A program made the position numbers and the translations under genes. A DNA stretch of 64,000 bases, taken from the NCBI RefSeq assembly GCF_003286085.1, contig NW_020825317.1, forward strand, positions 4,774,001 to 4,838,000, given 5' to 3'. The DNA is from Drosophila persimilis. Its lineage: Eukaryota > Arthropoda > Insecta > Diptera > Drosophilidae. Positions 23,850-35,100 of the stretch are shown one piece after another. Numbering within the stretch: position 1 is the stretch's first letter; every line of letters begins with the position of its first letter. A model generated the notes under the pieces. That model worked only from the letters and a program-made list of their open reading frames with translations. It had not been told where the DNA came from and did not search any database.

Positions 23850-26800
23850 CCTGCTCTGGAGCAACCGCGTGAGTAATGTAGTGCAAATAACATAGTATCT
23901 TCCCACGGAAGGGGGAACAGGCAGGACACGCCACTCCGTCCCATGTGATATCTGGCAAGAGCCTTCAGCCATTACAAAGTTTCTAAACTTTACGATTAAA
24001 TATAAAGGCGGAAGACATCCGCCAAGAAAGTGGCAGTGTGGGATCGGAGAAAGTTAAAACCGTGCGGGATATTAAAAAGTGCACGGAATAATGTTCCTTT
24101 TATGACTAAAGTGGCATCGGACAAGGGGGTGAGCCATGGGTACAGGGACAGGGGGAGACTTCAAATGTCAGTAGCAGGCGGGCGCACATGAGCCCTGACA
24201 TTCGCCACCCACTGATGGCCCCCGCTCTTCGCGCGGCTGGTTCAGCCTCATTTCGTTTTTAATTTCCGTAATTCCGTCAGCAGAAAAATTTTTGCAATAT
24301 AAAAAGTAAATATCGAAATTTATAGACCTGCAGATGTGCTGAGGGGCGAGAAGAAGGGGGGTAGAGGTAGAGGTAGAGGAGGAGGAGGAGGCGGCGAGAA
24401 CGTTAGTGTTTGGCGGATTGGAGGCTGGGGTTGTTGTGGCTATGGTGGGGGTGGGGCTGGCTTGGGTTTGGGTTTTGGAGGTTGAGTCTGAGGGCGACAT
24501 TAAAATGTTAAATAAAAACAGTAACAAAATACACACAAAAACAAACCAAACAAGCCGCTCCCCAGAAAGAAGGAAAGAGATAGAGACGGTCGAGTGATGA
24601 GAGAGGGGTGGGCATCACCATCTCCATCCTCTTGCAACCCCCTTTGGCAACTTACACGAGGAATTTAATGACAACACTAAAAAGTTTAAGCGTTATTATT
24701 TCTAGGGTAGCCCCACCAGGGTAGCCCCGCCCACCGAAAATCAGCTCTAAGGATAAGAGCTTAGGCAGTGGCGCGGCTCTAAGGATGAGGGATGAAGGAT
24801 GAAGAATGGATGGATGGATGGGATGGATGAATGGGAAGAAAAAATACGACGGCTGTAAAATGGCAAATTCATGACCTGCAACTGCCGCTTGCCGCTTGCC
24901 ACTTGCCGCTTGCCCCCCAGTCAACCATTGTATGTGTGTGTGTGAATTCTAACGGCAACTAAAAACGAGCAGATCAGGGCAAACCAGGGCGAGGAGGTGG
25001 TCTGAGAGCGATTGTAACGATTCGGTTATTACCGTTATATTGCCGAAACAACGCGCGCTCTCTTTGTGCCACTCTCTGTCTCTCTCCTACTCGTTCTCGT
25101 AGTCTTAGCCCGAAACAAAGTCGAAACGCACATAACTCAATCTTCGACGGCATTCCCACACCACACCACACCACCCAGCTCCCTCCCCTTCCCACTCCAC
25201 TCGACTCCAACCAAGTTCTCTTTACCGTTTCCCCCTTTTTATTGCTAATGGCAAAGCAAGAGAAGTACAGGAATGGATGGAGGGGTAGTAGCGAGCGGGG
25301 GTAAAGGCTCCCACTCCTACTCCCGGTGCTGCTGCTGCTGCTGCAGTTTATGCGCTACTGTTAAACTTACGGTAGTTTACCGCCGCAATGCCCGTCAACC
25401 CCCCAATGCCAGTTGGCACCCCTCAACTGCCCTTTGGACCGTCTCGGCGCATTCCTCGGCTTAAAAACGAAACAATTTTTACAACTTTGTTGTTTGCCTG
25501 CGGCATCGTCCGCCATTTCTAGTTGGTTGTGCTGCCCCCACTGCTCTGCACCACCCCCAACCCCCGGCCAGGCATGGCCAGTAAAGTGAATGTAGTAATT
25601 TTTCAAAAATCTTTGTCTTTAATGGACCATCAAGCGCTTCTTCGGCCGCTGTCCGCTGTCCGCTGTCCCCTGTGCCCTGCCCTTCCCTTCTTCCTAGTCT
25701 TCCTGGGACTTGCAACTTGGCTTTTGGACCTTGGCTAGACACGGCTTGGCTCCCTCCCTCCCATCCACCCACTACCCCCGCGGACTTGAGAGTTTGTTTG
25801 GCTGACTCTGCTCCATCGTCAATATTGCGATTCGGTTGTAAAAAATGCGTTTTAATGCTCCAATAAAATAAAAAGTTTGCATTAAAAGCGGAGCACACAC
25901 ACAAAAAGTGAGCAGGGAAATGAAGGGGAGGGAGCCACTGGGAGAGGGGAGTGTTGTCATCGGAAGGCGGTTATCTTCCTGCTGCTCCGGACGAAAGCAA
26001 TTAGCGTAAACAAGCAAGAAAGAGCCACAGTCGCCGGACACGACTATTCGATACCCGCTACTCCGGAACTACTACCCAGCCTACAGATGGTATAGATGGA
26101 AAATGCTTGTGAGAGCTTACCATTCATGATTCACCATTTTTCTACTTCCATATTCAGAAAAAAGTGGCATTAATCGAACGTATAGTTTCAAAGATGCAAG
26201 CCTAAATATGACCAGACGTTACGTTACCAATTGGTAACGACCTTGAGTTACAAAATTGCCAAATTACTTATTATTATTACTATTTACTTATTAGCTTTTT
26301 TAACTACTACTTATTTTTGTACTAAGATCGGATATATAAACTGTCATTTTTTCAAGCTATTAAATGTAATTTTTGCGGTAACATCTGCGGAGGCATCTGA
26401 CTTACGTTAACGGCGTTTTTTACGAAATTTCGGGGTAATAAAAGCTAGCCGTGCTTATGGGCTATTTTTCTGAGATTATTCCTCAGATAGTTCAATATAT
26501 TAGAGAGACCTTGCAGCAGAACTTTCATCAAGAATCATCTTTCTTAAAGGAGATAATAATAAGGGAAAATATGGCTATACTCGTACAGAGACCAAAACAT
26601 ACCCGGAAATTGATTTTTGGCTGATTTTAATAGATTTTCACATAACAGGTAATCACGTTCAAAAAATTTACAAAATTATAATGCAGCTGAATTGTATAGA
26701 AATGTGTTTTTATTAACTTTTAATGTTTTCATGTTTTAGCATGGAGGCCATTTCGGCGGAAATGCCCATATACCCTTTCTACTGTACGCGTATCGGATTT

Positions 26801-27488
26801 CAACTCCTTTCTGTCTATACATCGAGTAGGGGTATAGTACTTTTACAAGACCTGCTGGACCGGCTTCTCCACCCAAAGAGCCCCTCATTGTTGCGAAATA
26901 GTTTGCTGGCATCTTTATGCCCCGAATGGGCGGATGTAAACTTTCGTAGTATCCGCCCCATTATCCGCATTAGAATAGGAAGGACAGATGAAGGATGGAG
27001 AGGAGAGGAGAAGAGGAAGGGGAAGGTGAAGGTGACGGTGGAGGTAAAGGTGAAGGAGGAGCGCCTGCAAGTCGCTGACATCAGCACATTCGCGTGGCCA
27101 ATTGGGGAAAGGGCTACTCGATTGGTATTGTGCATTTTTGAGGCGAAATTAATGTTTAATCAACAAAGTGGCATGTGCCCGATACCTTCCATCTCCAACC
27201 CTCTGTGACACTGGCTCCCACTTAATGTGTGAGTGGGGGTCACAGCAAGTGCATCCCCAGAGTGAACGGCAGGCATGTGGAAAACTAGCGAAATTGCATC
27301 AAAGAAAGGAAAATATTTGCAGTGCGTGGGGGCTCTGAAAAAAAAAATCGAAAATAAAAAAATGAAAATCGGATAATGCAAACAGCAAATTAAAAACGAA
27401 GCGCATCGCGAGGTTGTCCATGGGTGCCATGGAGGACAGGTCCTGTTCCTGGTTATCGTTACCCTCCTCGTCCTTCTGCCTTTGGTCC

Positions 27489-27536
27489 TGCTGCCGCCGC
27501 TGCCGCCGCTGCCGCCGCTGCCGCCGCTGCTGCCGC
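27489..27536 (+). repeat. (CTGCCGCCG)n 9 bp repeat
   Basis: About five copies of a nonamer, giving Ala-rich or Arg-rich frames that I treat as non-coding. Confidence 0.85.
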
Positions 27537-29346
27537 TCGGTGCTCAGTGACCATGCGACCATGTTTGGGCCGGCTAATTGAAAGCCGACGCCGCCTTTGC
27601 GCTTTGCAGCCAAAGACAAATATTGGATGGACCGCAGCTTTATGCATATTTAAAATCAATTAAGTCAATAAATAATAAGGACAACCTTAATGCAATTTCA
27701 TATAAACGAAATGCGGCAAATACTTGTTTGCCAATGCAACAGCAATGGACAGAGCACTACAGGAGGATGGTTTGTGGCAGTAGGCAGGGGAAACGTAGGC
27801 AGCACGGCCAAGAGCGGTCAAGAAACACGGTACGGATACCCGAGCCAGAGCCCGAATCGGATTTGGGCGCGACACGCTTCAAGAGCCCTCCAAGGACCAC
27901 TTGGGAGCCACTTTGGTGGAGGCTCAAAAGGGGAAAGGCGGGGCTGTGCACTGGTGGTGCACTCAACGGTGAGTTGCAAATTGTTGCCATTTGTGTGATG
28001 CCTGGCGCATGCCGAATGCATGTGCAGAGGGGCAGCGACCAGGAACCAGGGACCAGAGCAAAAGCGGAGTGATTGAAAGGGCACACACAAAGTGGTCGCC
28101 GGAGCACGCCAGCCAATGCATTCACCCACGAAATCTGGACACAAAGCGTCCGTCCTGCCTGCCCCTGCCCTGCCCCTTCGTAACATCTCCTGGAAGCTAT
28201 GGCGAAGTGGAGCGAATCACTGGGGAAGCGAAGCGAAATCACATAAAAACAAATTGGCTAAGCGCGCCTCCCATTCTCCCCCTCCTCCGTATCCCCCTTG
28301 GACAGGGCCCCACGAAAAAATAAAAAAGGAAGGACTTCCGGGTCAGGCGATTATTTCAAAGAAGGAGCAAAAGGAGTGGAACCGCAAATCTGGCACAAAA
28401 ATTGACTGCGGCCACGAGTGCCAAAAGCTAAAAGCAATCAGAATGCGTCCGGCGCCCAAGCAGCCCAAAAAGTATGCAACGAAGATGATGATGATGCCAT
28501 CCAGTCCAAAAGACGAGCAACAAACACCAGAGCACACCGTCGCCCCCTACACACACACTCACATGCACACCCATTCACACACAAGAGCACACACACCCAG
28601 GGAATCGGGGAATTTCATTCATGACGATGAACTCTGAAGCTGGCTGCATGCCCCAGTCCTCAGTCTACAATCTCCACTCGACAGCCATGTCATGTCCTTG
28701 CAATGCCCAAGCCCAGGCGCCAGTACCCATCACCGTCACCAGCACCACCCCCAATCTGTATCCGTACCCGCGTCCGTGTCCGTGTCCGTGTCCGCGTGTG
28801 CATCTTTTTGCTTTCGTTTTAGAAAACTCACAACTCGCACGACATTCAAACCAAACCAGACCAGACCAGACCAGACCAGGCCAGGCCGGAGCACGCCAAA
28901 AAGAAACTGCAACGAATCAAGGACGAATTTTTTGGCAGTTTTTTCTGCTTCTCCTCCGTGTGTCCCTGCCACTGCCCCATGAGTGCTTGTGAGTGTGTGT
29001 GTGAGGAAATGTCGGTTTGGCTTTGTTTTCCAGTGCCTCGACTCTGTTTGGCTGGCGTTATTGCTTCTGTTGCTCCTTTTTCTGCACACGATTCACGGTT
29101 ATTCTTTGCCGTTTTTTGTGCCCGAGAGGACGGCCAGGACAGCACACGACACTCCCTGGCCTCGTGTGGCCAAAAAGAAACCATAAATGGCCTGAGTGGC
29201 CACTGCGACCCAGATATCCATCCATTCATATGGGGAGAGAAAGAGAAACGATCTTCTCCATCTCCACTGTGTAGGGGGGGGCCATGCTTGTGCCAATTCA
29301 ATACTCATTAGTGGAACACGCTGACGATGGCACTCCACACTCCCAC

Positions 29347-29379
29347 TCCCCCTCCCCCTCCCCCTCCCCCCTCCCCCTC
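29347..29379 (+). repeat. (CCCCCT)n repeat
   Basis: Five hexamers of C-rich sequence. The opposite strand is G-rich enough for a quadruplex. Confidence 0.85.
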
Positions 29380-31394
29380 GAAGGTGCTAAAAAGCAATGC
29401 TCTCCATAAAGCGGGGCCACTCCGAGAAATGGTATCGCAAGATGGAGGCTACGATGGCCTCTCATGGTCGATGGACTGGCTCTCCCCCCCTTTGGCCTGT
29501 GCACTATCAATCTGTCATGGCAAGATCTGCCATTCTCCATCTCCCATCTCCAATCTCCCATACCCATTCCCTTTCCCCTGCACATGTGTACATACATATG
29601 TGATGAGCATCTCTGGCATGCAAAAGAGCTACAAGAAGCCGGGCTAAGCCGCGTCGAGCTCCGATGGAACAGAACAAAGGCGGCAAAGTCGGGCGGAGAA
29701 TACACAAATCCCGGTTTGTAAGCCAATTTGCACTTAGGCTTATCTAATGTCATATCATTTGTATAATGCTCTGTTCTGGCCTGATACTTGATGCCTACTG
29801 GTATGGTAGTCAATACTCTCTCACACACTCGCACGCACTGTCTCTCTTCTAACTTCGACTCCTGCCCCGAATTCTTGCACTATGCATGAGTGTGTGGGCG
29901 TGGAACGTGGGGGCATGTGGGGCATTTGTGCCATGGAGCGCACGCCTTATCCTGCGGGGTTCATTTCTAAGCTCATTTATGTTTATCACAAATGCGTGCC
30001 AAAGTGTGTCGTTATTCTTCCCCCGCTTCGGTCTTCACTCCACTTCACTTCCGTCTACATTTTCTTGAGCTCCAACTTTCAGCCATCGTTGTCGATGTTG
30101 TCGAAGCTGTTGGCGTGGCGCGAACAAAAACATTTCAAATATTCAAAAAAGCCACACACACATCTACTCCACCCTTCCCAGGCACATCGCACTTATACAT
30201 CGCACATCCCAAATGAAGGGAAAGAGACAGGGACAGGGAGAGGGAGAGGGAGAGGGAGACGGGGCACGAACTGTACTCAACTAGTCGTGGCATGTACTGG
30301 CCATAGAAATTCATCTAACGGCTGTAACAGGTAATTGAACTTGGTTATATGGCTCTCGGAATGGCGTCGCGCTGCAAATGGAAATGTGGAAATGTGGAAC
30401 CGGGGAAATGGGAAATGGAATTGAATGACGCGCGCATCGTGTGCCAAATGTGACGGCCCCTCAGGCACTCCTCATCCTCATCACCGTACTAGTCCTCTTC
30501 CTCGTCCTTCTGCGCCCAGGAAGCAGGCAGCAGGCAGCAAATGCGTGCGAACTATATAATGCGGGCATAAAAAGGATTTGCACAAGGAGCAGCAGCATGT
30601 GTACGTGGCTGTGCGGGTGGATGCTGATGCTCTGATGCTCTGATGCTGATGCGGTGGGTAGTAGATATGTGCGGCAAGACAAGACAAGACGAGAGGCCAA
30701 GTCAATTTCAAGTAACATCAGACTCTGGCTATATGAAAATTGCAAATTGTACTCTATAGTTTGGTGAGTGGGGGAAGGAACCCCATATAGAACGGAGTCG
30801 GAAAGGGACAACTGTTGAACTGTTGAATAATTCATGGCCAACAGGAGACTTAGGCAGAACATCCCGTTGCCAAAAGCAACAAGATGATGTCTGCTAAGCG
30901 CGCTTGATGCCGATTTGTGGCACACATAACTGTAAATCGCCCGAGTCCGCAGCAAAGCCACCAGAGCGACTGATGGTGCCACAGCTTAGACGTGCACAGT
31001 GGGGGGGGGGGAGCCACGGAAAGCTACTCATGTAAGCACTGCAAAACAGAAATTGTTCGGAGGGGGGAAATTTTCCCATTCAGATCTCTGCTCTATTTGC
31101 CACACGCCACAGCCGAAGACAACAAAAGCAATAAGTTGCAGCAAAAACAACGCACCCGGTGCAACACGCAGCTCCGAGTCTCGTTTATGCATTTTCTTTT
31201 GCTTGCCACACACAGTAGCACCCACACAACCTTCATTCCCACCCACTGCCATGAATGGCGGACGTTTGCTGTCGTCACTGGGCTCCTGGTAGCTGCATCG
31301 CGTCCCCACTCACATGTGTGCACCCACCCAAGTGGAGGTGCAACTGATGGCATGATGGTGTGGATGTGCATGAGCAGCTATTTGGGGGCTGGGG

Positions 31395-31425
31395 CTGGCT
31401 GGCAGGCTGGCTGGCTGGCTGGCTG
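31395..31425 (+). repeat. (GGCT)n tetranucleotide repeat
   Basis: Six to seven GGCT units. Confidence 0.85.
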
Positions 31426-32014
31426 GGTTGCTGTGTGTCTGGGTGGTGCATGCGACTTTGGTCTTGGTCTTGTTGTCGTCGGGTGATTGTGTTAGGGACT
31501 TCTTTCTTTTGTTTGCCCAGCCGGCAGCACTTACCAACCAACAGGTGGCACCTACTTCTGGACACCAGCACCATCCCGCTATGTGCAGCACTCCACCCAC
31601 AGGGCACGACCCACTGCCCGCACACAGGCTGAAGGACGTTCGGGCATGGTGGGTCACTTTTTTCCTTTTTTGTGCAAAGTTCTTTTTTTGTTCACCCTGA
31701 CTGCTTCTTTTGGTGGCTGCCTCTCCAGAGCACTTTCCTGTTTCTTTTTCTTTCGAATGATGGTGTGCACTCCACCTCCACTCCTACCCACTCCCACTGC
31801 TTTCTGTTGGGGTGCCACCAGTGCATTCTGGGGCGGACAAGGGGAAGGTGGCTGGGCCTGACATTGAATTCAGGCATCTGCATCAGTGCCAGCCGGCAGA
31901 CCTTTTCTTTTAGTTACTGTAACTTCTTCAATGCCACTGGATAACCTTTCGATTTTCTGTATCAAGGAACATGGTCTGACATTCATGAAAGAACTCGTAT
32001 CTTTTAAAATATTA

Positions 32015-32024
32015 TTTATTTATT
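32015..32024 (-). terminator. Polyadenylation signals of the mucin gene
   Basis: Two overlapping AATAAA hexamers on the minus strand (32024-32019 and 32020-32015) lie about 100 nt past the TAG stop. That is a normal short fly 3' UTR. No other coding signal lies between them and the stop. Confidence 0.6.
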
Positions 32025-32122
32025 AAGTATAATTAAAGTAAACTAAATACGTGAATTGCGATAATTACAAACTCAAATGTTGTGAAGGCTTAGGCTTAGG
32101 GCCGAGCCTCTGTGCTGACTGT

Positions 32123-35100
32123 CTACGTGATGGTTTGAAAGCTGGCGGTGTCCTTCAGCGTCAGCGGCTTCCACTTGAGATCTACGCTGTGGTGGGCCGG
32201 TGGATGGTCATCGTCACAGCTCCCCAAGCAATTGGGCTTCTTATAATTATCAGCTGGGTCTGCAAGGGGGGCGATCAGAAGGATGTGTGATTGTGTGTCG
32301 GAAGTGAGTGAGGAACGGACTTACCATATTTGTGGTCGTGGTCCTCTTCGCAGGACTTTGGGCAGAATACAATCTTCAAGTCGATGGGCTCAAACACCTT
32401 CAGGATGAGCTCGGGCACCTTTTCGGTGGCATAGTCGCCAGGATTAGACACTAAGGGGTTGAACGAACGATTAACATCATGGGTCACTGGGTTACCATAC
32501 TTAGTGGCAATGGAAATTGGCGTTAGATGTACGGTTTGGTTCTGGGCCTCCAGCAGCCAAGGCATGCTGTTTACTCTCAGGACTTCTTTGTGTCTTGTTG
32601 CTGTGATTAATTCTGATTCAGATTCTGCTCTGATTTCAGGTGTTGGTGGTGTTGTGGGTGCCTGTTCGGCTGTTGGTGTTGTTGTACTTTCGTCATCAAC
32701 TGTTGTTGGTCGTCTGCTTGTGGTTGGTGTTATTGTTGAATCTGTTGTGGGTGCTATTGTTGATACACTTGTTGCTATTTTTGAAGCTGCTCTTGATGTT
32801 TCTATTCTAATTGGTGTAGTTGATGCTGCTAATGTGGTGCTTTCTATTATTATTGCTGATTTTTGTGTGGTTCTTGGAGCCTCTGTTGGCGATGCACCCA
32901 GACCCAAGGGCTGCTGTATGTGTTTTATTGAACTAGCGGTGGAAATGTCAAGAGGATTTCCCCTAATGGGTAGCGCTTTAAGCAGAAACCCATCATTCTC
33001 AGGTCTAGATTGCATTTTGACTTCGTCCCAGTTCATCGCTAGTTCATTTTCAATAGAAATCGTGCTGATCGCTTGTTGCGGCCCTGGTAGGACGGAGTGT
33101 CGCTTCGCAGTGCCTGGCCGTTGTTCGATGTCCTTCTTGCCTTCAACAGATCCTTCTGTGGCATTCACTTGGTCCGTACTCTCTGCATCGCTCGGAGAAT
33201 CGTAGTCCTCATCCTCATAATACTCGGAGCTGAGATTGCTCGAATTTCTTGCAGGATCCTCTGCAGGCGCTGTCGTATTCGTACCCGTGCTGGGGAATGG
33301 GAATGTCGGAGCTGTTGCTGTGGATGTGGATATTTGAGGTGCTGCTGTGGATGGCAATTTATGTGCTGCCGCTGTGGAAGTGGATATTTGAGGTGCTGCT
33401 GGGGATGTGGATGTCTGAGGTGTTGCTGTGGATGTGGAAATCTCTTCTGGATCCGAAGGTTCCTCCCTGAGCATGCTCATTGGAACACTTTTCTGCAGTG
33501 GTCGCGTTAGTGTCTTAGTCTCTTGCGGACGACTTAACCTCTCTTTCAGCAGGGTCATCACGAAACTCTTTTGAGGCGTTTCAGTGGATGTGGTTGTTAT
33601 TTGGGACTCTTTCGGTAGGTTAAGCCTGTCTTTTAGCAGACTCATGAGAAAACTTTTCTGAGATGATTCAGTGGTTGTAGTCGACATCTTGACCTCTTGT
33701 GGGTGGGTTAACTTCTCTTTGAGAAGCCTCATCAGCATTCTCTTGTGTGCTTCTGTGTCCAAGCTCTTCGCTTCTCCGAAAACATCGTTTCTCAATTCTA
33801 AGCCCGAGGGCTGAGCTTCATCATTAACATAGTCAGAGTCCACATAATTATCCGCGTACTCCGAATCACTAGCCATCGTTGTGGAAGCGTGATGCGGCAG
33901 TGGGCTGGACGTAGTGGAAGTGCTTTCAACCCGCTCCTGGTGGGGGGATGTGGGCAGAGCCGGGACCACAGCGGCTGAGGTAGTGCTAGCCATGGCTTTA
34001 GTAGTCTCCATCTCCACAACATCGTTCGCTCTATCTTCGTAGAGCTCAGATGTTTCGCTGTCATAATATTCGGAGTCTTCGTGATCCTCCTTCGTAGAGT
34101 TTAGCGCTACCATCATAGGGGACTTCTGTTGAATTGAACGCTTGTGCGTTGAGGCCAACTGTTTGATGGATAGCCGCAGAGACTCGGCAATGAAAGGCTT
34201 GGACGTGGCCAGGTTATGCCTGGCCAGCTGGGCGAGGGTCACACTAGGAGTGGGAGTGCGAATGGTGGTCGGCGGAGGGGTGGATATCACATGGAACAGC
34301 TTCTCCAGCAGATGTGCCGCAGCCATCGTTGACATTGCGGATTCTTTCGTCGTGGGACTCTCTGTGGGACTCTCTGTCGTGCGCTTGTCGACTGTCGCAT
34401 CCACTTCCGCTTTGCCGTCTACTTCCACCAGTGCCGCGTCATCCATGTAGTCAAGGTTCAGTTCACTGGAAACGAAGTTGTGGGCTACCACATGCTCCTG
34501 CATATCTTTCTCCCTAACGAACAGATTCTTACTTATTGATAATTCGGTGTTGGTGTTTGTATTTTTGAGTTCTTGTGGTCTTTGTATTGGTTCTTGTTCT
34601 TGTAGTTGATTTTGTTGTGTACATGCAATGTGTGTCTTTGTATCTGTAAAGTAAGTGTTATGTGTGGGTTAGGAATTCTTTGCCGGAGGGCTTAAATGTT
34701 AGGACAATCTTGTGATTCTTTGCACTTACCTTCGGTAGATCCATGATCAGGGCAGGCTGGTTTTGTTACAGTCGTCTCCTCGCTCGAAGGAGTGGTCGTC
34801 GGAGTGCTAATGGCTGCAGTGGACGTGCTTAGGATCTCCACAGTCGTTCTCTTGGCAGTTGTCTTAGTTGACGGCTGGGTGGTCAATTTCGTCGTTGTTT
34901 GAAGTGTGGTACTTGACGGTTGGGGACTTGTTGTTTTTGTCGATGGTGCTGATGATGGTTGAGCTGTTGTTGTTGTAATAGTCGAAGTTTTCGAAGTTGT
35001 TGTTGTTGGTTTTTGAGTGGTACTGGTAATAGTTGTAGATTTCGGAGTTGTAGTTGTTGTTTGTACTGTGGTGGTTGTTATAGTCGACGTTTTGGGTGTT

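Larger units (their letters stand above)
21850..32000. other. No gene seen downstream of the mucin gene
   Basis: Simple-repeat-rich DNA with an AT-rich block at 26040-26720 that starts with a GATACCCGCTACTCCGG phrase and may be a degraded DINE-1-like insertion. The plus frame at 26723-27208 (161 codons) lacks recognisable motifs and was not called. Confidence 0.5.

Noticed and set aside
26723..27208. 161-codon plus-strand frame
   Set aside because: Second half is a GGTGAAGG/GAGGAG repeat; first half has no recognisable motif and no splice context.
32459..33205. 248-codon plus-strand open frame
   Set aside because: Antisense shadow of mucin exon 4; its Val/Ser/Gly bias is what antisense Thr-rich codons give.
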